From the NCBI RefSeq assembly GCF_005405165.1, contig NZ_BJDN01000004.1:91875-155874 (forward strand): a stretch of 64,000 nt of DNA, given 5' to 3'. This DNA is from Loigolactobacillus binensis (lineage in GTDB: Bacteria > Bacillota > Bacilli > Lactobacillales > Lactobacillaceae). Position numbers and translations under genes: made by a program. A model generated the notes under the pieces. It was not told the origin of the DNA and made no database searches. It saw only the letters and a program-made list of their open reading frames with translations. How positions within the stretch are numbered: the stretch's first letter is position 1; each line of letters opens with the position of its first letter. This document shows, in pieces, positions 1 through 8,665 of this stretch.

Positions 1-190
1 GGCGTAAATAAGTTTTAGCGTGGCGTAAGTCTGGTGCTAGGTTCATTAATTTTTTAGCAAATTTATTTTTTCTGATCGACGTTCACTTTTATGGTGTAGA
101 AGCTAAAACTTGTTTAAGGCACATGTAAGTTGGCTCAATTTTAGGGTTAGTCTAAAGAATTCTTTAAATTAAATTACTGTAAGGAAAATC

Positions 191-223
191 TTAGTGAAAA
201 GATTTATTTTTCTATGCTATACT
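191..223 (+). promoter_or_regulatory. Probable promoter of the rodZ-like gene
   Basis: An extended -10 (TGC then TATACT at 218-223) lies 45 bp before the start codon at 268. The -35 is poor (TTAGTG at 191-196, spacing too long), so the call rests on the extended -10. Nothing else is recognisable in bases 1-190, which are AT-rich and without an ORF. Confidence 0.5.
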
Positions 224-267
224 AAAATTGAAATTATTGATAAAGGGCTATAGGTGGAAAAGAATCA

Positions 268-1281
268 ATGAGTGAAATAGGACAAAAATTACGTGACGCG
301 CGGATCGACAAAGGTTACACCTTGGATGATCTGCAGCAGATCACTAAAATTCAGAAGCGGTATTTAATTGCAATTGAAGAAGGCAACTTTGAGGCGCTGC
401 CCGGTGATTTTTATGTGCGCGCCTTTGTCAAACAGTACGCGGATACAGTTGGTTTAGATAGTGAGCAACTGCTGAATGAGTTCAACGACACGATTCCGCA
501 ACCTCAGCCCCAAGAGTATATTGAGCCTGATGAAGAAGACAAAAAGACGGCTACCCGGACACGGACTAAAGATCATGATACAAGCTTTGCACGCTTCAGT
601 CGCTATTTGCCAACGATTATTATCGTTGCAGTAGTCGTGATCATCGTGGGCGTGATCTACGCTTTTGCCATCGGTAATCGTGAGCGTAACAAGAGTGTTA
701 TTCAGGACAGTTCATCCGTTACAGTTTCTTCTGTGTCTTCCAGTAAGAAGAAGGCAAGCAGCGCTAGCAGCAGTTCGCAAGCATCATCGTCTAGCACAGC
801 TAAAAAAGCTAGTTCGACTAAGAAAACTTCAACAAAACCAAAAATGACCGTTACTGCGGAAACGACAACCAGCGCTGCCTTTACTTATAGTAACGCGCCA
901 ACCGCTAATACTTTAGTGTTGCATGCTGGTGATACTAAAACTGCCTGGGTTTCCGTCACAGCTGGTGGTACACAGGTTTGGCAGGGAACTCTGACTAGTG
1001 CAGAACAGTCGATCAAAATTCCAACTGGAACCACTTCATTTACGATTCAAACCGGGAATGCTGAGAATACGAAGGCTAAAATGAACGGGAAAACCTTTAA
1101 CCTTGATCCCAACAATGTTGGTGGCTATGTGAAGACGATCACCGTCACAATGACTACTGCTGCGGCTGCTTCAAGTAGTAGTGCGACTAGTACTAGCAGT
1201 CAAGCGGCAACTACGGCTAGCAGTCAAACCACCGCAACTAGCAGCAGTCAAGCAGTTGCCCAAACAACAACGACTAACTAG
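268..1281 (+). CDS. rodZ: RodZ/YmfM-like cell-shape protein, HTH plus single membrane span
   Basis: Predicted membrane-anchored DNA-binding-like protein of the RodZ (YmfM) family, which in other bacteria links the MreB cytoskeleton to wall synthesis. Seen: an Xre-type helix-turn-helix at about residues 4-70 beginning MSEIGQKLRDARIDKGYTLD, an acidic linker, one hydrophobic span at about 115-135, a Ser/Lys-rich low-complexity stretch (about 146-190), a C-terminal folded domain like the RodZ extracellular domain (about 195-295) and a second Ser/Thr/Ala/Gln-rich tail (297-337). The two low-complexity stretches are longer than usual and may cross the wall. The gene precedes pgsA, as ymfM does in Bacillus and lactobacilli. 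Start chosen at ATG 268 with a GGTGG-type SD at about 252. Confidence 0.85.
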   Translation: MSEIGQKLRDARIDKGYTLDDLQQITKIQKRYLIAIEEGNFEALPGDFYVRAFVKQYADTVGLDSEQLLNEFNDTIPQPQPQEYIEPDEEDKKTATRTRTKDHDTSFARFSRYLPTIIIVAVVVIIVGVIYAFAIGNRERNKSVIQDSSSVTVSSVSSSKKKASSASSSSQASSSSTAKKASSTKKTSTKPKMTVTAETTTSAAFTYSNAPTANTLVLHAGDTKTAWVSVTAGGTQVWQGTLTSAEQSIKIPTGTTSFTIQTGNAENTKAKMNGKTFNLDPNNVGGYVKTITVTMTTAAAASSSSATSTSSQAATTASSQTTATSSSQAVAQTTTTN

Positions 1282-1291
1282 ACCGACATTT

Positions 1292-1649
1292 GGGCTAATA
1301 AACTGACCTAAAGAGTGGAGTAGAGCCATGTTTCAACTCGCGCACTACGCGGTAGTTGAATGGTCATCGTCCGGAACATCAGGAGTTTATTAGCGGTTTG
1401 GGCTAATAAACTGACCTAAAGAGTGGAGTAGAGCCATGTTTCAACTCGCGCACTACGCGGTAGTTGAATGGTCATCGTCCGGAACATCAGGAGTTTATTA
1501 GCGGTTTGGGCTAATAAACTGACCTAAAGAGTGGAGTAGAGCCATGTTTCAACTCGCGCACTACGCGGTAGTTGAATGGTCATCGTCCGGAACATCAGGA
1601 GTTTATTAGCGGTTTGGGCTAATAAACTGACCTAAAGAGTGGAGTAGAG
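1292..1649 (+). repeat. Tandem repeat, 108-bp unit, three full copies plus 34 bp
   Basis: Three identical 108-bp units (1292-1399, 1400-1507, 1508-1615) are followed by the first 34 bases of a fourth (1616-1649), which runs into the ribosome binding site of pgsA. At each unit junction lies a perfect 11-bp inverted repeat, AGTTTATTAGC / GCTAATAAACT, with a 7-base loop (1384-1412, 1492-1520, 1600-1628). No T-run follows, so these are not ordinary terminators. Exact identity of the copies suggests recent amplification or ongoing homogenisation; copy number may vary between strains and may be sensitive to assembly. Confidence 0.95.
1328..1609 (+). other. Three identical 21-codon micro-ORFs inside the tandem repeat
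   Basis: Each full repeat unit has an ATG (1328, 1436, 1544) 7 bases after GGAG and opens a 21-codon frame ending in TAG (stops at 1391, 1499, 1607). The peptide starts MFQLAHYAVVEW and ends SSSGTSGVY. The stop codon sits inside the junction hairpin, and the next GGAG follows that hairpin. The last, partial unit supplies the same GTGGAGTAGAG upstream of the pgsA start, so pgsA occupies the place of a fourth micro-ORF. Whether they are translated is unknown. They could be an accident of a 108-bp (36-codon) repeat or a leader that tunes pgsA translation. Confidence 0.35.
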
Positions 1650-1661
1650 GAGATTTAATTC

Positions 1662-2252
1662 ATGAACGTACCTAATCGATTAACCACCATTCGCATTTTT
1701 ATGATTCCCTTATTCATGATCGTTGTTCTTGTACCATGGAGTTGGGGAAGTGCAAATGTGGCTGGAACCGTGATTCCGTGGACCCAAATTATTGGTGCCT
1801 TGATTTTTGCGCTGGCTTCGATCACCGACTTTATTGATGGCAAAATTGCTCGTGGGCAACATTTAGTGACCAATTTTGGTAAGTTTGCTGATCCTTTGGC
1901 GGATAAAATGTTGGTCATGACCGCATTTATTATTTTAGTAGAAATGGGTAAGGCGCCAGCTTGGGTGATCGCCATCATCGTTTGTCGGGAACTAGCAGTA
2001 ACGGGATTACGCTTGTTACTTGCTGAAAGTAACGAACATGTTGTTTTAGCTGCGGCTATGCCAGGCAAAATCAAGACAACAACCCAAATGTTTGCGATTA
2101 TTTTCTTGTTCTTGAACAATGTATTTTTCAATAATTTACATTTTCCATTGGCGTTGATCTTACTTTATATTTGTCTTTTCTTTACCATTTATTCAGGGGT
2201 CGATTACTTCGTTCACAGTCGACATGTTTTTGCGGATTCATTTAAAAAATAG
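1662..2252 (+). CDS. pgsA: CDP-diacylglycerol--glycerol-3-phosphate 3-phosphatidyltransferase
   Basis: Makes phosphatidylglycerol-phosphate from CDP-diacylglycerol and glycerol-3-phosphate, the committed step to phosphatidylglycerol and cardiolipin, in the cytoplasmic membrane. The 196-residue length is normal. The CDP-alcohol phosphatidyltransferase signature is visible as DFIDGKIAR followed by G and FADPLADK, giving the conserved D-G-A-R-G-D-D pattern. Several hydrophobic spans surround it. Start ATG 1662 has AGAGGAG about 10 bases upstream; this SD lies at the end of the 108-bp repeat array. Gene order rodZ-pgsA-cinA-recA is the classic Firmicute arrangement. Confidence 0.95.
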   Translation: MNVPNRLTTIRIFMIPLFMIVVLVPWSWGSANVAGTVIPWTQIIGALIFALASITDFIDGKIARGQHLVTNFGKFADPLADKMLVMTAFIILVEMGKAPAWVIAIIVCRELAVTGLRLLLAESNEHVVLAAAMPGKIKTTTQMFAIIFLFLNNVFFNNLHFPLALILLYICLFFTIYSGVDYFVHSRHVFADSFKK

Positions 2253-2257
2253 ATTTT

Positions 2258-2288
2258 AAACGCGTACAGACTCTGTGCGTGTTTTTTT
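2258..2288 (+). terminator. Intrinsic terminator after pgsA
   Basis: AACGCGTACAG / CTGTGCGTGTT pair over 11 bp (two G-U) around a 3-base loop, followed by a run of seven T. Confidence 0.8.
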
Positions 2289-2356
2289 GGCTAAAAAAAG
2301 AGTAAGCTAAACTAGAATTGAAAAAATTGCGTATATTAAAGTTGGAGGCAAGAATA

Positions 2357-3604
2357 ATGCGAGCAGAGATTATTGCGGTCGGCACGGAGATTCTTTTAGG
2401 TGAAATTACGAATACTACGACGCCGTTTGTTGCCCGAGAATTAGCGGATTTGGGCATTGATGTTTATTATCAATCCGTTATTGGTGACAATGCTGAACGT
2501 TTAGAAGCAGCGATCAAGTTGGCGGATAGCCGGAGCGAATTGATCATTTTAACGGGTGGTTTAGGACCAACTAAGGATGATTTAACCAAGCAAACTTTGG
2601 CGGCCCATTTGAATGAAAAATTAGTGGTAGATGCACCAGCGATGGCGTACATTGAAGAATTCTTTGCCCGGTCTAAACGGCCAATGACAGAGAATAACCG
2701 CCTACAGGCAATGTTGCCAGCCAATAGTACACCGTTGAAGAATCCAGTGGGAATGGCTGTTGGGGCGCTTTATCAAGCACCGGCCCATACGTATATGCTA
2801 CTTCCGGGACCGCCTAGTGAGCTGGAAGCTATGTTTATTGATTCAGCCCGGCCAATTCTAGTGGCTAAGTTTAAGCAAGCCAGTGTTTTGGAATCACGCG
2901 TTCTACGGTTCCATGGTATTGGGGAGTCGGCATTGGTGACGCAGTTAGCTGATTTGATTGATTCACAAACTAACCCAACGATCGCGCCTTATGCGAAGAC
3001 TAACGAAGTTACCTTGCGCTTAACTGCTGAGGCTACTGATCAGGCCAATGCACAGCAACTTTTGATTGAACTTGAGGCCGAGGTACAGGCTCGGGTTGGC
3101 GCATATTTCTACGGATATGGTGAGCATAATTCGTTGGAGCAGGTGGTTGTCCAATTATTGAAACAGCGTAATTTAACGATCACGGCTGCTGAAAGTTTAA
3201 CCTCCGGGCTTTTTCAAAGTATGATAGCGAATGTGAGTGGGGCATCGACTGTATTTAATGGTGGTTTTGTTACTTATTCTTTGGCAGAAAAAGCACATTT
3301 ATTACAGATTGATGCTGCCCAACTGCATAAGTATGGCGTCGTTAGTCAAGAAACAGCACTTGCCATGGCGCGACAAGCTAAGCAAATAATGCAGACTGAT
3401 ATTGCAATTTCCTTTACTGGGGTCGCAGGGCCTGATACACTAGAAGGCCAACCTGCGGGAACCGTTTATATTGGAATTGCTTATCGTGATCAGGCCCCAA
3501 TTGCACGGAAGTTTAGCTTCTCTAAGTCACGTAATTCGGTTCGTCAGCAAAGTGCGTTAATGGGTTTTGACCTATTGTATCATCTGTTGGTAGTAGATAA
3601 ATAA
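2357..3604 (+). CDS. cinA: CinA, competence/damage-inducible protein
   Basis: CinA family protein of 415 residues. The N-terminal half is a MoCF/MoaB-like domain (MRAEIIAVGTEILLGE, then ILTGGLGPTKDDLT). The C-terminal half is the YfaY-type nicotinamide-nucleotide amidase-like domain (TAAESLTSGLFQS, then SFTGVAGPD). In other bacteria the family is linked to competence, pyridine nucleotide recycling or repair. Start set at ATG 2357, 8 bases after GGAGG. An in-frame TTG at 2318 would add residues MKKLRILKLEARI, which do not look like the family. It sits directly upstream of recA, the usual cinA-recA pairing, but recA has its own promoter here. Confidence 0.93.
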   Translation: MRAEIIAVGTEILLGEITNTTTPFVARELADLGIDVYYQSVIGDNAERLEAAIKLADSRSELIILTGGLGPTKDDLTKQTLAAHLNEKLVVDAPAMAYIEEFFARSKRPMTENNRLQAMLPANSTPLKNPVGMAVGALYQAPAHTYMLLPGPPSELEAMFIDSARPILVAKFKQASVLESRVLRFHGIGESALVTQLADLIDSQTNPTIAPYAKTNEVTLRLTAEATDQANAQQLLIELEAEVQARVGAYFYGYGEHNSLEQVVVQLLKQRNLTITAAESLTSGLFQSMIANVSGASTVFNGGFVTYSLAEKAHLLQIDAAQLHKYGVVSQETALAMARQAKQIMQTDIAISFTGVAGPDTLEGQPAGTVYIGIAYRDQAPIARKFSFSKSRNSVRQQSALMGFDLLYHLLVVDK

Positions 3605-3608
3605 GTGG

Positions 3609-3620
3609 GAACATTTGTTC
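3609..3620 (+). promoter_or_regulatory. LexA (DinR) SOS box upstream of recA
   Basis: GAACATTTGTTC is a perfect inverted GAAC-N4-GTTC, matching the Gram-positive SOS consensus. It lies just upstream of the recA -35 element. Confidence 0.85.
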
Positions 3621-3629
3621 ACTTTTTGC

Positions 3630-3658
3630 TTGCTTTTTGCCAATTGTTTCTGTATGAT
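3630..3658 (+). promoter_or_regulatory. recA promoter
   Basis: TTGCTT (3630-3635), 17-bp spacer, TATGAT (3653-3658). The SOS box ends 9 bp upstream. The leader to the TTG start at 3741 is about 75 bases. Confidence 0.7.
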
Positions 3659-3740
3659 TAGTTGTGAAGCGATTGAGTGTTCGCTTGATTGAAAACATCA
3701 AAAATGAAGATAATGAACGACAATTTAAGGAGGATCTCAC

Positions 3741-4856
3741 TTGGCTGATGAACGTAAAGCAGCGCTGGATAACGCGCTGAAAAAGATTGAAAAGAACTTT
3801 GGTAAAGGTTCAATTATGCGTCTTGGTGAGAAAGTCGATACACAAATTTCGACAGTTTCGACCGGCTCGTTGGCATTAGATGAAGCGTTAGGTGTTGGCG
3901 GTTACCCACGTGGCCGGATCATTGAAATCTACGGACCAGAAAGTTCCGGTAAAACAACGGTCGCGTTACACGCCGTTGCTGAAGTACAGAAACAAGGTGG
4001 AACGGCAGCCTATATTGATGCCGAAAATGCCATGGATCCACAATATGCTTCCAACTTAGGCGTTAATATTGACGATTTACTTCTATCCCAACCTGATACC
4101 GGCGAACAAGGACTGGAAATTGCGGATGCCTTAGTTTCTAGTGGGGCCATTGATATTGTTGTTGTTGATTCTGTGGCGGCCTTAGTTCCCCGGGCCGAAA
4201 TCGAAGGCGAAATCGGTGACTCACATGTGGGCTTACAAGCACGTTTGATGTCCCAGGCCTTACGTAAGCTTTCGGGTTCGATCAATAAAACAAAAACGAT
4301 TGCTATTTTTATTAATCAGATCCGAGAAAAAGTTGGGATCATGTTTGGTAATCCGGAAACTACTCCTGGTGGTCGTGCTTTGAAATTCTATGCAACTGTA
4401 CGTTTAGAAGTTCGCCGTTCGGAACAGATCAAGGAAGGTACGAATATCATTGGTAATCGGACCAAGATCAAGGTAGTTAAGAATAAGGTTGCGCCACCAT
4501 TTAAAGTTGCTTTAGTCGACATTATGTATGGTAAGGGCATCTCCCAAACTGGTGAATTAGTGGATATGGCCGTTGAAAAAGATATTGTGGATAAAAGTGG
4601 TTCTTGGTATTCTTATGGTAATGAGCGGATTGGTCAAGGCCGTGAAAATGCTAAAAGTTATGTGGCTGATCATCCTGAGGTCATGGCTGAGATCAAGCAA
4701 AAAGTCCGTGAAGCTTATGGTATTGCTGAACCGACGACTGATGAAAAAAAAGCTGATTCAAAGGCTGATAAAACTAAGACAAAAGATAAGACCAAAGCTA
4801 AAGATGCCGATAAAGATAAAACTAAGGTCAAAGATCCTAGTACATTGGACGTTTAA
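3741..4856 (+). CDS. recA: Recombinase RecA
   Basis: ATP-dependent strand-exchange protein for homologous recombination and SOS induction. Seen: Walker [10 protein letters not shown], the MAW-type motif region [16 protein letters not shown], Walker [11 protein letters not shown], and the loop [20 protein letters not shown]. Length is 371 residues. The start is TTG 3741 after AAGGAGG. The C-terminal 40 residues are an unusually regular Lys/Asp/Thr repeat ([17 protein letters not shown]) in place of a plain acidic tail. Regulated by LexA judging from the box at 3609-3620. Confidence 0.98.
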   Translation: MADERKAALDNALKKIEKNFGKGSIMRLGEKVDTQISTVSTGSLALDEALGVGGYPRGRIIEIYGPESSGKTTVALHAVAEVQKQGGTAAYIDAENAMDPQYASNLGVNIDDLLLSQPDTGEQGLEIADALVSSGAIDIVVVDSVAALVPRAEIEGEIGDSHVGLQARLMSQALRKLSGSINKTKTIAIFINQIREKVGIMFGNPETTPGGRALKFYATVRLEVRRSEQIKEGTNIIGNRTKIKVVKNKVAPPFKVALVDIMYGKGISQTGELVDMAVEKDIVDKSGSWYSYGNERIGQGRENAKSYVADHPEVMAEIKQKVREAYGIAEPTTDEKKADSKADKTKTKDKTKAKDADKDKTKVKDPSTLDV

Positions 4857-4876
4857 TTTTTGTTGTCATCAGACGG

Positions 4877-4918
4877 AAAGCATAAGCGAAAAACATTTTT
4901 TCACTTATGCTTTTTTTG
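4877..4918 (+). terminator. Intrinsic terminator after recA
   Basis: AAAGCATAAG pairs with CTTATGCTTT across a T-rich loop, followed by T7. Confidence 0.85.
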
Positions 4919-4946
4919 TTTGCCTGGGATTGTTAACCAATTAATG

Positions 4947-4975
4947 TTGACAGTCTCTGTCTGCAACTATAAAAT
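4947..4975 (+). promoter_or_regulatory. rny promoter
   Basis: Consensus TTGACA (4947-4952), 17-bp spacer, TAAAAT (4970-4975). A second AT-rich -10-like TATAAT at 5031-5036 lies in an inverted repeat ACGATTA/TAATCGT (5020-5039) just before the SD. Confidence 0.75.
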
Positions 4976-5063
4976 GAATAGTGTGTAAATAATCAAATAA
5001 TAAACATCTTAAAATTTATACGATTAATACTATAATCGTTTTTGATGATGCGGAGGTGAAGAT

Positions 5064-6626
5064 ATGAGTCTATTTATCACGATAATCCTCGCAGTCATCA
5101 TGTTAGTTGTCGGTTTAATCTTAGGCTATGCTGTGCGTAAGTCAATTCATGAAAAACAGTTGGCTATGGCACACAATACCGCTGATAGCATCATCGCTGG
5201 TGCAAAAAAAGAAGCTGAAACTCAGAAAAAAGAGGCGCTTTTAGAAGCAAAAGATGAAAATCATCGTTATCGGACTGAGATTGAAAATGAGTTAAAAGAG
5301 CGACGTGGCGAAGTTCAGAAACAAGAGAATCGCGTCTTACAACGTGAAGAAACACTTGACCGCAAGGATGATACGTTGGACAAAAAGGAACGACTCTTAG
5401 AAAAACGCGAAACAACGTTGGGTAGCAGACAACAACTCATTGATGAAAAGCAGAAGGAAGTATCCTCACTGATTGAGCAGCAACAAACCGAATTAGAGCG
5501 CGTTGCTGCGTTATCCCAGGAAGACGCCCGTAATATGATCATTGCTCAAACCAAGACTGATTTAGCCGAGGAACGGGCAGTGATGATCAAAGAAAGCGAA
5601 GCAGATGCTAAGGAAACAGCAGATCGTACCGCTAAAAGTTTGATTGCCTACGCAATTCAGCGTAGTGCTGCGGATTCAGTATCGGAAACGACAGTTTCTG
5701 TCGTTAACTTACCAAATGATGATATGAAAGGTCGCATTATTGGTCGCGAAGGTCGGAATATCCGGACTTTAGAAACCTTGACGGGGATCGATTTAATTAT
5801 CGACGATACACCAGAGGCCGTTATTCTAAGTGGCTTTGACCCTGTGCGCCGCGAAATTGCGCGCATGGCGTTGGAAAAACTGATTCAGGACGGTCGAATT
5901 CATCCAGCACGGATCGAAGAGATGGTGGAGAAGTCACGCAAAGAAATGGATGAACGGATCCGGCAAATTGGTGAACAAGCAATTTTTGATGTCGGTATTC
6001 ACAACATGCATCCTGATTTGATCAAAATCTTAGGTCGGCTTCATTTCAGAACCAGCTATGGTCAGAATGTGTTAAATCATTCGATCGAGGTCGCCAAACT
6101 TGTTGGCGCCTTGGCTGCGGAGTTAGGTGAGGATGTTACACTAGCAAAACGCGCAGGATTATTACACGATATTGGTAAAGCTTTGGATCATGAAGTGCAG
6201 GGATCACATGTTGAAATTGGTGTGGAAATTGCACGTAAATATCATGAAAACGAAGTCGTTGTAAATGCAATTGCATCACATCATGGTGACGTTGAACCAA
6301 CTTCCGTAATTGCTGTATTGGTAGCAGCAGGGGATGCGATCTCTGCTGCACGACCGGGAGCGCGTTCGGAGTCTTTAGAAAATTATATTCATCGTTTAGA
6401 GAAACTTGAAGCTATTACAAATGATTTCAAAGGGGTTAAAACCAGTTACGCTATTCAAGCAGGCCGTGAAGTTCGGGTCATGGTTAAACCTGAAGAAATC
6501 AATGATTTACAGGCGGTGACTTTGGCGCATGATATTCGGAAACGGATTGAAGATGAGTTAGAGTACCCAGGGCACATTAAAGTGACCGTCATTCGAGAAA
6601 CACGAACAGTTGAATATGCTAAATAA
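5064..6626 (+). CDS. rny: Ribonuclease Y
   Basis: Membrane-anchored endoribonuclease that starts mRNA turnover in Firmicutes. Length 520 residues, as usual. Seen: N-terminal transmembrane helix (about residues 4-24), a long charged coiled coil (about 30-200), a KH domain around [19 protein letters not shown], and an HD domain with [12 protein letters not shown]. Start ATG 5064 follows GCGGAGGTG. It is monocistronic, between its own consensus promoter and the structured element at 6633-6710. Confidence 0.97.
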   Translation: MSLFITIILAVIMLVVGLILGYAVRKSIHEKQLAMAHNTADSIIAGAKKEAETQKKEALLEAKDENHRYRTEIENELKERRGEVQKQENRVLQREETLDRKDDTLDKKERLLEKRETTLGSRQQLIDEKQKEVSSLIEQQQTELERVAALSQEDARNMIIAQTKTDLAEERAVMIKESEADAKETADRTAKSLIAYAIQRSAADSVSETTVSVVNLPNDDMKGRIIGREGRNIRTLETLTGIDLIIDDTPEAVILSGFDPVRREIARMALEKLIQDGRIHPARIEEMVEKSRKEMDERIRQIGEQAIFDVGIHNMHPDLIKILGRLHFRTSYGQNVLNHSIEVAKLVGALAAELGEDVTLAKRAGLLHDIGKALDHEVQGSHVEIGVEIARKYHENEVVVNAIASHHGDVEPTSVIAVLVAAGDAISAARPGARSESLENYIHRLEKLEAITNDFKGVKTSYAIQAGREVRVMVKPEEINDLQAVTLAHDIRKRIEDELEYPGHIKVTVIRETRTVEYAK

Positions 6627-6632
6627 TTGATT

Positions 6633-6710
6633 AAAACGGGACGCGGGGATCCCACTTCAATAATACCGAGTAGGTGTTTTGTGGTGGTCTTCGCCGTCCT
6701 GTTTTTATTT
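6633..6710 (+). terminator. Large structured element/terminator after rny
   Basis: Outer arms AAAACGGGACG (6633-6643) and CGTCCTGTTTT (6695-6705) pair over 11 bp (one G-U) and are followed by a T-tract. The 51-base interior is GC-rich and can form further pairs, for example GATCCCAC with GTGGTGGTC. It works on paper as a Rho-independent terminator, but the loop is unusually long and structured. Confidence 0.6.
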
Positions 6711-6738
6711 TTGAACTAATTTGTAGATTGGGTGAAAT

Positions 6739-6767
6739 TTGTATTTCCGGACACGGCTTTGTATAAT
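6739..6767 (+). promoter_or_regulatory. tagO promoter with palindrome over the -10
   Basis: TTGTAT (6739-6744), 17-bp spacer, TATAAT (6762-6767). The -10 is embedded in a perfect palindrome TTGTATAATACAA (6759-6771), a possible small operator. Confidence 0.75.
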
Positions 6768-6809
6768 ACAATAACATAGGGGAAACAGCTGAAAGAGAGT
6801 TAAAAAACT

Positions 6810-7883
6810 ATGTTTAGAATAATTGTCATGTTCTGCTTGACGATGGTCATCTCGGCGGTCGTAACACCGTTTATTCGCCGATTAGCCATTAAAATGGGTG
6901 CGATCGATAAACCAAATGCGCGGCGGATCAACAAGGCACCAATTCCTTCGATGGGTGGTTTAGGTATTTTTATTACCTTTACTTTCTCCACATTTGTGCT
7001 GTTACGGGCACAATTTCCGACGATGATGTTGTACAGTATTTTTCTTGGTGAATGTATTATTGTGATCACCGGGATCCTGGATGACATTCTGGAATTAAGC
7101 CCCAAGCAAAAAATGTTAGGCATCTTTTTAGCAGCGCTAGTTATTTATTATGTGGCGCACATTCGAATGACTAGTATTTCAATCCCATTTATTGGTCATT
7201 TTGAATTAGGCTGGTGGAGTTTGCCAATTACGATCATTTGGATTTTGGCCATCACCAACGCGGTTAATTTGATAGATGGCTTAGATGGTTTGGCAACTGG
7301 AGTCTCAATCATTGCTCTGTTTACTATGGGGATCATTGCCTGGTTTTTTTTGGCGGTACCAGAGGTCGATGTGCCAATCATGATTTTCGCTTTAGTGGCT
7401 ACCTTGATCGGCTTTTTACCCCATAATTTCCATCCCGCTAGTATTTTTCTTGGGGATACCGGATCGCTATTCATCGGCTTTATGATCGCGGTTTTTTCTT
7501 TAGAAGGTTTGAAAAATGTGACTTTTATATCAATTGTCATCCCCGTAATTATTTTAGGCGTTCCAATCACCGATACGGTTTTTGCGATTTTTCGGCGCTT
7601 ACTTAATCATAAGCCAATTTCCCAAGCAGATCGGCATCATTTACATCATCGCCTGTTAGCAATGGGTCTAAACCAACGCCAAGCAGTTTTTACGATTTAC
7701 GGTATTGCGCTGGTTTTCTCGATGATTGCGCTCTTGTTTCCGTTATCCACACGTTGGGGATCAATTTTGTTGATCATCGCATTGTTATTCGGTTTAGAGA
7801 TTTTTGTTGAAGAGATCGGTTTAGTCGGTAGTCACTGGCAACCATTATTAAAACTTATTCGCCGGCTTGTTAAACACCCCTGA
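6810..7883 (+). CDS. tagO: Undecaprenyl-phosphate GlcNAc-1-phosphate transferase (TagO/WecA type)
   Basis: Polytopic membrane enzyme that moves GlcNAc-1-phosphate from UDP-GlcNAc to undecaprenyl phosphate, starting wall teichoic acid or other wall polymers. Length 357 residues with about 10-11 hydrophobic spans. MraY/WecA family motifs are clear: NLIDGLDGLATG, FLGDTGSLFIGF, and the cytoplasmic His motif DRHHLHHRL. Start ATG 6810. It stands alone with its own promoter; no other teichoic acid genes are adjacent, so which polymer it primes cannot be told here. Confidence 0.92.
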   Translation: MFRIIVMFCLTMVISAVVTPFIRRLAIKMGAIDKPNARRINKAPIPSMGGLGIFITFTFSTFVLLRAQFPTMMLYSIFLGECIIVITGILDDILELSPKQKMLGIFLAALVIYYVAHIRMTSISIPFIGHFELGWWSLPITIIWILAITNAVNLIDGLDGLATGVSIIALFTMGIIAWFFLAVPEVDVPIMIFALVATLIGFLPHNFHPASIFLGDTGSLFIGFMIAVFSLEGLKNVTFISIVIPVIILGVPITDTVFAIFRRLLNHKPISQADRHHLHHRLLAMGLNQRQAVFTIYGIALVFSMIALLFPLSTRWGSILLIIALLFGLEIFVEEIGLVGSHWQPLLKLIRRLVKHP

Positions 7884-7905
7884 GTAGTGATCAGAGGTGT
7901 TTTTT
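7872..7905 (+). terminator. Terminator overlapping the tagO stop
   Basis: AACACCCCTGA / TCAGAGGTGTT stem followed by T6; the 5' arm includes the last codons of tagO. Confidence 0.75.
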
Positions 7906-7921
7906 GGTGTCTGGACAAGCT

Positions 7922-7956
7922 AAAAATGATCACGACGTATGCCGTAATCATTTTTT
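7922..7956 (-). terminator. Terminator of the yigZ-like gene (possibly bidirectional)
   Basis: AAAAATGAT / ATCATTTTT stem lies just beyond the stop codon of the minus-strand gene. The flanking A and T runs allow termination in both directions. Confidence 0.65.
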
Positions 7957-7960
7957 GGCG

Positions 7961-8596
7961 CTAACTTAAATCGGTTTCAAAATACTGCTGTGCGCCAAGT
8001 TTAAAGGTGGCCCGGCCACTTAATTGTTCGGTGATCGCGGCTTGAACATTTTCTAATTGACCGGTGGTGACCATGATTGTTAAGGTGACGTGTTCCAAGT
8101 ATTGTGTGTTTGTAATGACAAGCGCTTGTTGCGTCAAAAAGTGTTCTAAGCGATCAATTTGAGCATAATTAATAGTGACTAACAAAGCTTGCTGTAGGTG
8201 GCCTTCAACTAAGCCAACGGTTGTCAGAGCCTGGGTAACTGAGTTGCTATAGGCCCGAATCAGCCCGCCAGCACCTAATTTGGTACCGCCAAAATAACGG
8301 GTGGTCACTGCAACCACGTTTTTTAAATGCTGGCGGCGAAGTACCTCTAACATCGGGGAACCAGCAGTTCCGCTGGGTTCACCGTCATCATGGGCCTGTT
8401 GATGTTCATCCCGTTCACCGATAATATAGGCACTACAATTGTGATTAGCCTTATAGTGCTTTTTTTTGCAGGTGGTAATAAATTCTTGAGCGGCAGTTTC
8501 GTCCGTAACACGAGCTAACTGGCAAATAAACCGCGATTTTTTGATCACAAGTTCATGCTCACCAGCGGCTTTGATGGTGATGTAATGAGTTAACAA
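7961..8596 (-). CDS. yvyE: YigZ/YvyE (IMPACT) family protein
   Basis: Belongs to the YigZ/IMPACT N-terminal fold family, often adjacent to comFA in lactobacilli; biochemical role uncertain. Length 211 residues, normal. Seen: the family signature HDDGEPSGTAGSPMLEVL and TTRYFGGTKLGAGGLIRAYS, followed by the small C-terminal DUF1949-like domain (about 140-211). The start is TTG at 8594-8596, with only a weak SD. It is divergent from comFA, with 69 bp between the two start codons that presumably hold both promoters. Confidence 0.88.
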   Translation of the reverse strand: MLTHYITIKAAGEHELVIKKSRFICQLARVTDETAAQEFITTCKKKHYKANHNCSAYIIGERDEHQQAHDDGEPSGTAGSPMLEVLRRQHLKNVVAVTTRYFGGTKLGAGGLIRAYSNSVTQALTTVGLVEGHLQQALLVTINYAQIDRLEHFLTQQALVITNTQYLEHVTLTIMVTTGQLENVQAAITEQLSGRATFKLGAQQYFETDLS

Positions 8597-8665
8597 TTCT
8601 GATCACTTCTTTTATTTAAATTGATAAGCAAAAAATGATGATATTTTTGGCGTAGTTTATAAGTA

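Noticed and set aside
1292..1649. CRISPR array
   Set aside because: The 108-bp units are contiguous with no spacers, and no cas genes are present.
1655..2131. Long minus-strand ORF opposite pgsA
   Set aside because: It mirrors pgsA codons, has no SD and no recognisable motif; a shadow of the real gene.
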